A stretch of DNA of 64,000 nt from Sulfuricurvum sp. PC08-66 (GTDB lineage: Bacteria; Campylobacterota; Campylobacteria; Campylobacterales; Sulfurimonadaceae), in assembly GCA_000830255.1 (NCBI GenBank), contig JQIT01000004.1, forward strand, positions 62,001 through 126,000. Direction: 5' to 3'. The position numbers were made by a program, and so were the translations under genes. Under the pieces are notes generated by a model, which was not told where the DNA came from, searched no databases, and saw nothing but the letters and a program-made list of their open reading frames with translations. Below are positions 27,740 through 36,813 of the stretch, in pieces. Numbering within the stretch: position 1 is the stretch's first letter; each line of letters begins with the position of its first letter.

Positions 27740-28801
27740 ATGAAAATTTCTCTCGCAAATATCATCACCAGTGGTCACACCTTTGAGGCAAGTGAGGCGC
27801 TACTACGCAACCGCTTCAAGTACCTCAACTATATTTTGCTTGCCTCTTTTGCTTTTCAGCCTCCTGCGCTTTTCGCCATCTATTGGGCAGAGGGATTGGG
27901 TCTGACTCTCTTGGAGTTTGCTAGCTTTTGGCTGGTGGTCGCCTCCTTTATCCTGCTACGCAAAAGCAAAAGTAACTACGCCCTCTCCGTATGGCTCTAT
28001 GTCGCGTCGCCCTTTGCTATTAGCTACGCGTCGCTTTTCCTGACCGACAATGACGCCTCGCGCACGGTGCTACCGCTTTTTTCCATCATCGTGATATTTT
28101 TCTTTTTGGGCAAAAAAGCGGGCTGGATGATGACGCTTTTGGCGTATGCCGCCATCGTAGCGACGCTTTCGTACGACAGTGGATTGGATGTGCGTAGTTG
28201 GATTGGGTCAAGTTTGCTCATCATCATTGTGAGCTTTATCTTCACCTTTTACGACGATATGCATGCGGCAAATGCGCGTGAGCTAGAGCGCATCAACGCC
28301 AAGCTTGAGAGCCTCACCGTCACCGACAAACTCACCCAAGTGACCAATCGATTGGGTTTAGAGCAAATCCTCGCGCAACAAATGCAACGCTACGGGCGTG
28401 ACGGTAGAGCCTTTTCACTTATGATGATTGACATCGACTACTTCAAAGCGGTCAACGACACCTACGGACACCTCGTGGGGGATGATGTCCTCATCGAGAT
28501 AGCCAGTATCCTTCGTGCGACGCTACGTGCTACAGACTATGTGGGACGATGGGGCGGTGAAGAGTTCATGGTTGTTTTGCCCGACACACCTCACCATGAG
28601 GCGCTACTCATAGCCGAAAAAATGCGTGCGGCGGTAGAGGCGTTCCCTTTCCGTCATGTAGGTCATAAAACCATCAGCGTGGGTGTCGATACCGTCGCTC
28701 CCAATGAGCGTATCGATACCCTGCTCAAACGTGTCGATGACTACCTCTACGAGGCCAAAAAAAGCGGACGCAATCGCGTCTGTAGTGCTATAGAAAAGTA
28801 G
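27740..28801 (+). CDS. integral-membrane diguanylate cyclase
   Basis: A 353-residue protein with about six membrane helices in the first ~180 residues and a C-terminal GGDEF domain. The active site RWGGEEF and RxxD inhibition site (RATD) are intact, so it should make c-di-GMP. The helix bundle resembles MASE-type sensors. I use the ATG at 27740; a TTG 18 bases earlier is less likely. Codon use returns to the GC-balanced norm here, marking the island's right border. It converges with the GGDEF-EAL gene, three bases apart. Confidence 0.9.
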   Translation: MKISLANIITSGHTFEASEALLRNRFKYLNYILLASFAFQPPALFAIYWAEGLGLTLLEFASFWLVVASFILLRKSKSNYALSVWLYVASPFAISYASLFLTDNDASRTVLPLFSIIVIFFFLGKKAGWMMTLLAYAAIVATLSYDSGLDVRSWIGSSLLIIIVSFIFTFYDDMHAANARELERINAKLESLTVTDKLTQVTNRLGLEQILAQQMQRYGRDGRAFSLMMIDIDYFKAVNDTYGHLVGDDVLIEIASILRATLRATDYVGRWGGEEFMVVLPDTPHHEALLIAEKMRAAVEAFPFRHVGHKTISVGVDTVAPNERIDTLLKRVDDYLYEAKKSGRNRVCSAIEK

Positions 28802-28804
28802 GCG

Positions 28805-31279
28805 CTACTTCGCTTTGTGGGCGTCCAAATAGCGCTCCAAATCCTCCATCGAGAGTGGTTTGGCGTAGTAATAGCCTTGACACTCATCACACCCCTCTGC
28901 GATAAGCATTTGGGCTTGCTCTTGGGTCTCGACTCCTTCTGCGGTTATCTCGAGTTTGAATATTTTGGCGAGATTGATAATAGTTCGGACAATCATCGCA
29001 TCCCCTTCACTCGTTACCACATTGTCTACGAAAGATTTGTCTATTTTGAGGCGCGTCACAGGGAGCTTTTGCAGATACCCCATCGATGAGTACCCCGTCC
29101 CAAAATCATCAATCGCCAAATCAAATTTCATCGCACGCAACTCTTTGAGCGTTTGGAGTGCACGCTGTTCATTGGTCGCGATAAAACTCTCGGTGATCTC
29201 TAGCTCCACATAGCGTGGATTGATATGCACCTCATCGATGATGTTGCGCATGGTTTTGACCAAATCGCTGTTGAGCATCTGCACCGTCGAGATATTGATA
29301 CTCACATGCCCAATGGCGTACCCCTTTTTTTGGAGTTTCAAAAAATCTTGGCACGCTTTGCGGGTAATCCACTCACCCAATGGAATAATCAAATTGGTCT
29401 CTTCCGCCAAATGGATGAAGTGTGCTGGCTCCATAAATCCTAGCTTCGCGCTGTTCCAACGCACCAACACTTCGATACCCGAGACAGTTTGCGTTTTGGC
29501 AGAAATTTTGGGTTGATAGAGCAAGAAAAATTCATCGAACGTCTCCAACCCTTGCTTGAGCGCATTGTAAAGTTCGGTGCGCTCTTCGATAGATTGCGCT
29601 AATTGTTGCGTGAAAAATTGGTACTGATTTCGCCCCTTCTCTTTGGCTTTGTACATCGCTAAGTCTGCATTTTTGATGAGGGAGTATCCATCTTTGCCAT
29701 CTTTGGGATAGATGGTCACACCGATGCTGGCGGTAGTGAAAATCTCATGGTCTTGGCAGACAAAAGGGACTTTGAAATCTGCCAACAATTTTTCGGCGAT
29801 GACTTCAAGTGCGTGGACATTTTCGAAATTTTCAATAAGAATATTAAACTCATCGCCCCCAATACGTGCTAGCGTATCTTCGTCGCGCAAGGTTTGTGAA
29901 ATACGTTTTGCGACCTCTTGCAAAAGCAGATCCCCAATGTTGTGTCCCAAGGTATCATTGACCTGTTTGAATTGGTCCAAATCCAAAAAGAGCACCGCGC
30001 ACGAAGTACCCTTTTGTCGTGCTTGTTCGATGGTCTGGTCAAGTTTTTGCATAAAAAATCGACGATTGAATAGCTCTGTAAGTGTGTCGTGATTGGAGAG
30101 CATTTCGAGTTGGGTTTGCGACGTTTTGAGGTCATTTTCACGCGTACTGATGACTTGGGCAAGTTGATTGATATTTTTGGAAATAAGCTCAAACTCATCC
30201 TTCGTACTCACGGTATTGGAGGGAGTGTAATCTTGGTGTTCGATTTTATTAATTTGCTGCGTGAGATGCAAAAGGGGTTGTGTCAAACGTCGTTGAAAAA
30301 ATTGACGCAAAAGCATCAGTGTCAAAAGCGTCAAAACCACAAAAATAGCAATCATCTCTTGTCTGCTTTGATCAAGCCACTTTTGCAAAAAGAGCGTATC
30401 GAGTTTGGCTACAAAATAGAGCGGCGCATCGATGGTTTGTAGCGATACCACACTCATATAGATCTGCTCGATGGGGAGAATTTTGAGTTTTTTTTCGAAA
30501 CCACTCTCTTCTAAATTGACACTCAAGGGAGCATAATTGGGGTCATCACTCATCGATATATCGATACCTAAATTTTCTGAAATTGTTTCTATATAGGCTT
30601 TGTCAAAAACATTGGTCATTTCGATGTGCGCTTGAACACTCTCGCTTTGGGGATAGAAGACGCTTTTATGCGCCTTGACATTGAGACTTTTGTCCAAATA
30701 GTGCAGTGTTACGACCGTCTCATCGATAGTTTTCTCGTAAAAATCCTTGTGTTTGAGTGTCACAAGGAGATGCTCACTCAACGGCACTAATCGATAACTC
30801 TCTTCAAACTCCAGTTTTGTATAGAGAAGTTGATTGCCCTTTTCGTAGCTGATAAAGTGGAGTTTGTACCCCTCGTTGGTCTTGATGACATACGAAACCA
30901 AATCGCCGTTTTTGTCATAGAGCGCGATATCTTGGTTCATCGAGAGTTTGACACGGTCAAGCAACTGATGCGCGATATTTTTCTTCTCTTCGTCGAGCAA
31001 TATAGCGTTGTAGTGATTTTTGTCTTGGTAGTTGTTGATGAGCTCTATCGAACTTGTCAAATATTTGTCCGTCTCAAAAAAGGTCAAACTTTTGACAAGT
31101 TGTCCGCGCATGGCATCGTAATCGGTAGCGATTTTCCCAAAGGCACTCACGACCCTTTGGGAGGCACTCTCTAAATAGCTCGTTTTCAAAAAGGTATTGA
31201 AATAGACCCCCAATAAAAAGACCAAAACCGAGATACTCAATACCACCGAGAGGGTGAGCGTACGTCCCAAACTGCGCAT
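28805..31279 (-). CDS. membrane GGDEF-EAL c-di-GMP enzyme with periplasmic sensor
   Basis: An 824-residue protein: TM1 (~5-25), a large periplasmic region (~30-300) of likely Cache type, TM2 (~303-322), a HAMP-like linker, GGDEF (~395-560; ARIGGDEF intact with RDED I-site) and EAL (~575-820; EVLVRW, DDFGTGYSS, KIDKSF all present). Both catalytic halves look active, so its net direction may be switched by the periplasmic input. Last gene of the porin-binding protein operon. The ATG lies five bases after the preceding stop; a TTG at 31288 would overlap it. Confidence 0.93.
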   Translation of the reverse strand: MRSLGRTLTLSVVLSISVLVFLLGVYFNTFLKTSYLESASQRVVSAFGKIATDYDAMRGQLVKSLTFFETDKYLTSSIELINNYQDKNHYNAILLDEEKKNIAHQLLDRVKLSMNQDIALYDKNGDLVSYVIKTNEGYKLHFISYEKGNQLLYTKLEFEESYRLVPLSEHLLVTLKHKDFYEKTIDETVVTLHYLDKSLNVKAHKSVFYPQSESVQAHIEMTNVFDKAYIETISENLGIDISMSDDPNYAPLSVNLEESGFEKKLKILPIEQIYMSVVSLQTIDAPLYFVAKLDTLFLQKWLDQSRQEMIAIFVVLTLLTLMLLRQFFQRRLTQPLLHLTQQINKIEHQDYTPSNTVSTKDEFELISKNINQLAQVISTRENDLKTSQTQLEMLSNHDTLTELFNRRFFMQKLDQTIEQARQKGTSCAVLFLDLDQFKQVNDTLGHNIGDLLLQEVAKRISQTLRDEDTLARIGGDEFNILIENFENVHALEVIAEKLLADFKVPFVCQDHEIFTTASIGVTIYPKDGKDGYSLIKNADLAMYKAKEKGRNQYQFFTQQLAQSIEERTELYNALKQGLETFDEFFLLYQPKISAKTQTVSGIEVLVRWNSAKLGFMEPAHFIHLAEETNLIIPLGEWITRKACQDFLKLQKKGYAIGHVSINISTVQMLNSDLVKTMRNIIDEVHINPRYVELEITESFIATNEQRALQTLKELRAMKFDLAIDDFGTGYSSMGYLQKLPVTRLKIDKSFVDNVVTSEGDAMIVRTIINLAKIFKLEITAEGVETQEQAQMLIAEGCDECQGYYYAKPLSMEDLERYLDAHKAK

Positions 31280-31284
31280 AGCAC

Positions 31285-32193
31285 TCAAAAAATCGGTTTC
31301 ACAATCGTTGCATTTTCACGTGTGACAAGCTTGACAGGTATCACCAAATCTTTGGGGACGCGCAACCCTGCAAAAATTTTCTGTGCAATCTCTACAGACT
31401 CATTGCCGCCCAAGGGGAAGAGTACAGAGCCTGTTTGTTCGCCTTTGAGAATCGCACTTTGCGCCTCAGAGGTGTAGTCGCACCCTACCATGATGACGCT
31501 ACTAGGGGCGATGCCGTAGCGATAATAGACCGTTCGTACACCGCTGAGCATACTGTCACTCTCAGAGAAGATAGCATCGACGCGAATTCCCTCTTCGAGG
31601 AGCTTTTCTGTCTCGATAATGGCATCTTTGCGCAGGTAATTGCCTGTACGTTTTATCACTTTGATAGCGGGATATTTCGCCATCACCTCCATAAATCCTT
31701 GGGTGCGCAAGTGCGTCACATCGGCGGTTTGAATCCCCTCAAAGAGAAGCACCTTCCCTTTCCCGTTGAGCTGTTTGGCGATATATTCGCCGCCGATGGC
31801 TCCGATTTTGATATTGTCAGAGTGGATAAAAGTCGTGTACTGATCCCCGTCGATACCACGGTCGAGGATGATAACCGCTATGCCATTTTGGTACGCCTTG
31901 GCGACCACGGGCACTACTGCTTTGGCGTCGTTGGTTCCGACAATAAGCACATCTACTTTTTGGACTATAAACTTCTCGATTTGCGCTATAAGCAGTGCCG
32001 TTTTACCCTCTGCATCGGAGTAGGTAAACTTCACCTGCGGTAGCGATTGCACGGCATCTCGTACCTCAAAGACCTGCGCTTTTCGAAAGTCGTTTGCCAT
32101 CGTATCTTGCGCGAAGGCAATAACACGCGGTTGTGCCGCATGCAGACCCACCATCACTCCTAGCCACACTATGAAGAGTTTTTTGATACCCAT
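31285..32193 (-). CDS. ribose/LacI-type periplasmic binding protein
   Basis: A 302-residue protein with a signal peptide (cleavage after HAA, ~residue 20) and a type I periplasmic binding fold. Visible landmarks are VDVLIVGTNDAKAVVPVV, VIILDRGIDGD, GEYIAKQLNGKGKVLLFEG and the LRTQGFMEVMAKYP segment, as in RbsB-like (Peripla_BP_4) sugar binders. Good RBS (AAGGAG). It lies between a LamB-type porin and the GGDEF-EAL protein with no permease or ATPase, so it probably presents ligand to the neighbouring membrane sensor (inference). Confidence 0.9.
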   Translation of the reverse strand: MGIKKLFIVWLGVMVGLHAAQPRVIAFAQDTMANDFRKAQVFEVRDAVQSLPQVKFTYSDAEGKTALLIAQIEKFIVQKVDVLIVGTNDAKAVVPVVAKAYQNGIAVIILDRGIDGDQYTTFIHSDNIKIGAIGGEYIAKQLNGKGKVLLFEGIQTADVTHLRTQGFMEVMAKYPAIKVIKRTGNYLRKDAIIETEKLLEEGIRVDAIFSESDSMLSGVRTVYYRYGIAPSSVIMVGCDYTSEAQSAILKGEQTGSVLFPLGGNESVEIAQKIFAGLRVPKDLVIPVKLVTRENATIVKPIF

Positions 32194-32202
32194 TTTTTCT
32201 CC

Positions 32203-33456
32203 TTACCACCAATGTTCGAGTTGGACACCCACGGTTTGTCCGTTGGTCTGGTTTGCTACGAGCGTATTGCCCACAAGCCCTTGACTGTTACCGTTCCAAT
32301 AACCCGCCGTATAATATAGACGCGCCACAGGACGCTCCCAGATGCCTTTGTGAAAAGCTAACTCTAAAGCAGTACTGCCCTTGAGAAGCCAATACATTTT
32401 CGTATTATAGAGGTCATAGACATCATCGAAGCCCGCCTCGACGACCCATCGCACATACTCATGCACATAGAGGATAGGTCGTACCCCAAACGAGAACCAC
32501 AACTGTTTTGTCGTATCGTAGCTAACATCGTCTCGATACTCTACAACGAGATTGCTTATCATGCCCCATGCATCATTCTCAAACGCGTTGTGATTGATGG
32601 CGCGTGCTGTGACCGCAGTGGCATATCCCTTGCCCGCCGCTAAAAGCTTCTCTATAGCACTCTCTTGCAAATAGGCGGAGTTTGCGAAGGCTCCTTTGGC
32701 GGCACCCTGCCCTACGAAAAAGGCACTCGTGTTTTTACCCTCCATCCCCAAGAGTTCTTGGGTGAGTTTCTCATCGATATAGTGAACCCCTGCGGCAACC
32801 CCGCCGAACCCATCGATAGCGCGTCCATCGTCGAAGCTTTGCGAACCTATATACATGTAGTTGAGCAGAGCGGCATAGCTACCTCTATTAGTTTTGCCTT
32901 CGTAGCGTAAATCGTGTGATTGGTACAAGAGCGTCTTGTGGTCAGCGGTGTTGGTAGGGTCGATGAGATTGTAGATAAAAGCGTAGGAGAGCGTGGTAGT
33001 TTGCCCTAGCGAAAAATCCTCTATACCCAACCCATTACCCGACATATTGAGGTAAAAATAGTCGCTCAAAAAGGAGTCGTAGCGCTTGTAGATTTTGTTG
33101 CCCACCCAGAGTTTGAGGCTGTTCTCTTGGAGCAGATGCTCGACTTGTACATACGCCTCATCCCAGCGTACAAAATCGATAGCCTCTTGGTTTTTCCCCA
33201 TAAAGGCAGGGCGTACTTGATTGTGAATGACGATGCCACTCTCGAGTGCAATCTCTTGTGCGCCAATGATTTCAAACCACGTTTCGCACTCATTACCCAG
33301 ACGGTATTTGGAGGCGGCGCCGTACCCTTTGAAACACAAATCTTGTGTTTGGGGTGTAGCATTGGATTGGATACGACCGTACCCATGCGTCGTGTGACTA
33401 ATCTCCACACCGCCCAAAAGCGCCAACGTCAAAACCATCGATACAATGTGACGCAT
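32203..33456 (-). CDS. LamB/maltoporin-type outer-membrane porin
   Basis: A 417-residue exported beta-barrel protein. Just after the signal peptide it reads GYGRIQSN...LCFKGYGAASKYRLGNECETWFEI, which lines up with the maltoporin N-terminus (QCF...GA.SKYRLGNECET), and further along NMSGNGLGIEDFSLG matches the LamB channel segment. It ends in a tryptophan (LEHWW), as LamB-type barrels do. Start at ATG 33456 with a near-perfect SD (AAGGAGG). It should pass sugars or oligosaccharides across the outer membrane, which is notable in a phylum that rarely uses carbohydrates. First gene of the sensor operon. Confidence 0.86.
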   Translation of the reverse strand: MRHIVSMVLTLALLGGVEISHTTHGYGRIQSNATPQTQDLCFKGYGAASKYRLGNECETWFEIIGAQEIALESGIVIHNQVRPAFMGKNQEAIDFVRWDEAYVQVEHLLQENSLKLWVGNKIYKRYDSFLSDYFYLNMSGNGLGIEDFSLGQTTTLSYAFIYNLIDPTNTADHKTLLYQSHDLRYEGKTNRGSYAALLNYMYIGSQSFDDGRAIDGFGGVAAGVHYIDEKLTQELLGMEGKNTSAFFVGQGAAKGAFANSAYLQESAIEKLLAAGKGYATAVTARAINHNAFENDAWGMISNLVVEYRDDVSYDTTKQLWFSFGVRPILYVHEYVRWVVEAGFDDVYDLYNTKMYWLLKGSTALELAFHKGIWERPVARLYYTAGYWNGNSQGLVGNTLVANQTNGQTVGVQLEHWW

Positions 33457-33567
33457 TTGCACCTCCTTGTAAATGAAATATAAGAGGAGTGTATCAGCTT
33501 TATAAGCAGAGATTTCTTAAACGGTGAAATAACATATTTTAATTATTCAATGAACCCAAAAGAGTCT

Positions 33568-33601
33568 AAAAAGTGACACTAGGCTACTCCTAGCCTATCA
33601 C
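33568..33601 (-). terminator. intrinsic terminator embracing the feoB stop codon
   Basis: Read on the minus strand: GTGATAGGCTA, loop GGAG, TAGCCTA, a small bulge, TCAC and TTTTT. The TAG stop of feoB (33590-33592) lies inside the stem. Strong, well-formed terminator separating feoB from the porin operon. Confidence 0.8.
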
Positions 33602-35713
33602 CCACGCGGTGACATGATAGGCGACAAACGCCATCACATACGCCACACCTGTGGTGAGCAGTATGAGATAGAGGAGGTATTTGGGGTGACCCGCTTCTCT
33701 TACAAAAACCGTCGATGCGGCAAGACAGGGCAAGTAAAGCATGACAAACATCACAAACGCCGCCGCGGAAGGCAGGGCAATATTGTCTCTGATTTTTTTG
33801 GCTAATCCCTCGTCATTTTCGCTCACGTCGCCGCCCACGCTGTAGAGCACGCCCAAGGTCGCTACGACCATCTCTTTGGCGGCAAGTCCTGTCTCTAGTG
33901 CCACGGTCATCTTCCAGTCAAGTCCGATAGGCAAAAAGAGTGGCTCTGTAGCCTTGCCCAACATCCCCAAATAGGAGTTTTCGAGCAACACTTTGTCGCG
34001 TTCATGCTCTAGGGCAGAGCTATTTGCATCACTACTTTGAGCGATTTGGGTAGCGTAGGATGCCTCGATATCGGGCATTTTGGGGTAATTCGAGGCGAAC
34101 CAAATCAGCATCGAAGCCGCGAGGATAAAACCGCCCGCTTTTTTGAGGTACTGAATCGCGTTGCTTGCCACCGTATGCCACACCAAACGTAGACTGGGCA
34201 TACGGTATTTTGGCATCTCCATGACGAAAGGCTCATCTTCGCCCTTGAAGACCAAGAGTTTGAGAATCTTGGCGAGTATCAGCCCTATCAACGCCCCCAA
34301 AAGATAGATACCAAAGAGCACATTGCCTGCGATATTGGGCGCAAAAAAGGCAGAGATAAAGAGGACATAGATAGGCAATCTCGCCCCACATGACATAAAG
34401 CCGATGATAAAAAGCGTCAGCAATCTATCGCGTTTGGATTTCAAAATACGTGCCGACATATAGGCAGGTACCGAACACCCAAAGCCTGTCACCAAGGGAA
34501 TGAACGATTTACCATGCAACCCAAAACGGTGAAAAAAGCCATCGAGGATAAACGCCACGCGCGCCATATACCCTGTCGTTTCCAACAGTGCGATACCTGC
34601 AAAAAGTATCAAAATATTGGGCAAGAAAAGTAGCACCGCTCCCACCCCTGCGATGACCCCATCGACGATGAGACTACGCAGTGCCTCGTGGGCGATGTGA
34701 TTGCCCACCGCATCCCCAAACGCCACGATACCTGCATCTATCATATCCATCGGAAGTGCGCCTAGCTCAAAGGTGGCTTGGAACATCAGCCACATCAAAA
34801 AGAGAAAGACGGGAATACCCCAAATACGGTGAATGAGTACCGCATCGATACGTTGGGTGAGGTCTTTGATGATGCGGCGTTTGTGCGTCACCGTCTCTGC
34901 CACAAGCCCTTTGGCAATAGCAGCTCGTTCGTAGGCAAAAATTTCATGCATATCTTGGCTATCGTGGTGCAGATAAATGTGTTTGTGCGCCTCGATGACG
35001 ATGTCGTGTAGCTCCATCCAAATAGGACGGTCGTGCAGTGCGCGGTAGGTATTTTTCTCTTGGCGTAGCAAATTGAGTGCGATACGTCGATAGCGCATCC
35101 CCCCGATGTGCTCATATTTGGTAGGGTCAAAATTTTTGGCTTCCAAGAAGGCGATGATATTGGCCACCTCTTCCTCGATAGGGTCGCTGTAGATAATTTT
35201 GCTGGGTTCGTAGGGGAATTTGACCACATCGACAGCACGCGAAAAGAGCGTATCGATACCCTCTTTGGTCAGCGCCGATACAGGGATGACAGGCACGCCC
35301 AAAAGATTGGAGAGCTGCGTATGGTCGATAGCGATACCCTCCTCTTTTGCCTCGTCCATCATATTGAGCGCCACCACCATGCGCTTTTCTAGCCCCAAAA
35401 GCTGCACTGTCAATGCCAAATTGCGCTCCAAATTGGTCGCATCGACAACATTAACGATCAAATCATAGGGCTCATATTTGAGAAATTTGGTCGTCACCTT
35501 CTCATCTTCACCGTGCTCCGAAAGGGCATACAACCCTGGTAAATCGATGAGGGTAAGCTCATGCTCTTCGTAGGTGAAGGTGATGCTCTTTTTCTCTACC
35601 GTCACCCCTGAAAAATTGCCCACTTTGAAGTGCGCGTGACTAATGGCATTGGTGAGCATGCTTTTGCCCACATTGGGTTGTCCTACGAGTGCAACAGTAA
35701 TTTTTTTACGCAT
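33590..35713 (-). CDS. feoB: ferrous iron transporter FeoB
   Basis: A 707-residue Fe2+ transporter of the inner membrane. The N-terminal G domain (GQPNVGKS, DLPGLYAL, NMMDE) is followed by a helical GDI region and the gated permease with PLVTGFGCSVPAYMSAR and a second Gate half near the C-terminus (LYLPCLAASTVFVREAGH). It overlaps feoA by eight bases; the pair is probably induced under iron limitation through the Fur-like site upstream. Confidence 0.97.
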   Translation of the reverse strand: MRKKITVALVGQPNVGKSMLTNAISHAHFKVGNFSGVTVEKKSITFTYEEHELTLIDLPGLYALSEHGEDEKVTTKFLKYEPYDLIVNVVDATNLERNLALTVQLLGLEKRMVVALNMMDEAKEEGIAIDHTQLSNLLGVPVIPVSALTKEGIDTLFSRAVDVVKFPYEPSKIIYSDPIEEEVANIIAFLEAKNFDPTKYEHIGGMRYRRIALNLLRQEKNTYRALHDRPIWMELHDIVIEAHKHIYLHHDSQDMHEIFAYERAAIAKGLVAETVTHKRRIIKDLTQRIDAVLIHRIWGIPVFLFLMWLMFQATFELGALPMDMIDAGIVAFGDAVGNHIAHEALRSLIVDGVIAGVGAVLLFLPNILILFAGIALLETTGYMARVAFILDGFFHRFGLHGKSFIPLVTGFGCSVPAYMSARILKSKRDRLLTLFIIGFMSCGARLPIYVLFISAFFAPNIAGNVLFGIYLLGALIGLILAKILKLLVFKGEDEPFVMEMPKYRMPSLRLVWHTVASNAIQYLKKAGGFILAASMLIWFASNYPKMPDIEASYATQIAQSSDANSSALEHERDKVLLENSYLGMLGKATEPLFLPIGLDWKMTVALETGLAAKEMVVATLGVLYSVGGDVSENDEGLAKKIRDNIALPSAAAFVMFVMLYLPCLAASTVFVREAGHPKYLLYLILLTTGVAYVMAFVAYHVTAWVIG

Positions 35714-35930
35714 CGACCTCTATCTCCATCGCTTCGTTATCGCGCAGTGCTATGCGCATGGTTCCTATTTCGATTTGCATTGTTTGTTTGGTCGAGGAGC
35801 ACTCTAGGACTGTGACCTGTGCCCCCTTGGTAATGCCCAAAGAGATGAGGCGCAGTTTGAGTGCCTCGTTGGAGTGGATTTTTTTGATAGTGGCGGTATC
35901 GTTGCGCGATAAATCGTAGAGTCGCTTCAT
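35706..35930 (-). CDS. feoA: ferrous iron transport accessory protein FeoA
   Basis: A 74-residue SH3-like FeoA domain protein (LRLISLGITKGAQVTVLE, IALRDNEAMEIEV). It acts with FeoB in ferrous iron uptake. It overlaps feoB by eight bases and lies directly downstream of the candidate Fur operator. Confidence 0.93.
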   Translation of the reverse strand: MKRLYDLSRNDTATIKKIHSNEALKLRLISLGITKGAQVTVLECSSTKQTMQIEIGTMRIALRDNEAMEIEVDA

Positions 35931-35946
35931 AAAAGATGCTTTAGTT

Positions 35947-35965
35947 GAAATTGATTATCAGAATT
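35947..35965 (-). promoter_or_regulatory. Fur box-like operator of feoAB
   Basis: On the minus strand AATTCTGATAATCAATTTC matches the 19-base Fur consensus GATAATGATAATCATTATC at 14 of 19 positions by eye. It lies 17 bases upstream of the feoA start, in the only gap that can hold the feoAB promoter. This is consistent with repression by Fe2+-Fur. Confidence 0.65.
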
Positions 35966-35992
35966 TTAGTGCGAAGTAGCTTAAAAGTGAGC

Positions 35993-36739
35993 TTAATTTC
36001 CCATCGCTTTTTGGATGGAGTAGCGCAAATCTTCATCCATATCCTTTTTCTCATTGAGCAACCAATCCAAATAGCTCTTATCCGCTTTGGCAATCTCTGC
36101 CAAGGCGCGACCTTTGTACTTGCCAAAATTGAGTGTACTGATATAGACAGGCGTTTGGGTCAGTTCTACGAGTTTGGGCATCGGCTTGGCACTGGGAAAT
36201 TGCGCCTTGACCGCCTCGACCAAGGGTGTCATAAAGAGTTTGAGCGTGAGCACATCGCCGATGGCATCGTGGGCTTGGACATTGATACCCAATTTTTGGG
36301 CTTCGACGGCTTCGTTTTGGTAGAGTCCCAAGGAGTAGCGAAAATATTGCAATCGATGGCGTGGCGAATCAGCGAATAGGTGACGCGCACAACGCAGGGT
36401 ATCGATGAGCTGCATGCGATTAGCAAACCCCTCTTTTTGCAACATGCCCAAATCAAAAGGGGCATTGTGTGCCAAGAGATAGTTATCAGGGGTGTTGAAG
36501 CCTTCAAGTGCTCGATACGCCTCGGTATCGATACAGGCAGGTTTGCCCACTAACATCTCTGGTGTGATGTTATGCACCTCCATCGCTTCGATTTTGATGG
36601 GTTGGGGCGTACTACACAAGGAGTTGTAGACTTCGACCTTTTCGCTAGGCGCACCAAGCACCATAAACCCTAGCTGGATAATACGGTCAGGGGTTTCACC
36701 TCCCGTCGTTTCAGTATCGAGCAAAATATATTTGGCCAT
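35993..36739 (-). CDS. DnaQ-like 3'-5' exonuclease with DUF3820 tail
   Basis: A 248-residue DEDD exonuclease. Exo I is LLDTETTGG, Exo II the NAPFDLGML region, and Exo III is HDAIGDVLTL. It ends in a DUF3820-like module (FGKYKGRALAEIAKADKSYLDW), the arrangement of ExoX-type nucleases. It probably removes nucleotides from DNA or RNA 3' ends in repair. Stands alone, 62 bases upstream of feoA on the same strand. Confidence 0.88.
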   Translation of the reverse strand: MAKYILLDTETTGGETPDRIIQLGFMVLGAPSEKVEVYNSLCSTPQPIKIEAMEVHNITPEMLVGKPACIDTEAYRALEGFNTPDNYLLAHNAPFDLGMLQKEGFANRMQLIDTLRCARHLFADSPRHRLQYFRYSLGLYQNEAVEAQKLGINVQAHDAIGDVLTLKLFMTPLVEAVKAQFPSAKPMPKLVELTQTPVYISTLNFGKYKGRALAEIAKADKSYLDWLLNEKKDMDEDLRYSIQKAMGN

Positions 36740-36813
36740 GGTTGCACCCTTTTTGGCGCAGATTATAGCGGTTTGTTAGCGTGTCGCCAAATCGAAAGGT
36801 AATGAAATCGCCG

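Noticed and set aside
31280-31288. TTG at 31288 as start of the GGDEF-EAL gene
   Set aside because: It would give a neat four-base overlap with the binding protein gene, but the ATG three codons on is a stronger start; not decisive.
31435-32043. 202-codon plus-strand frame opposite the periplasmic binding protein
   Set aside because: Shadow of a gene with clear signal peptide and fold on the other strand.
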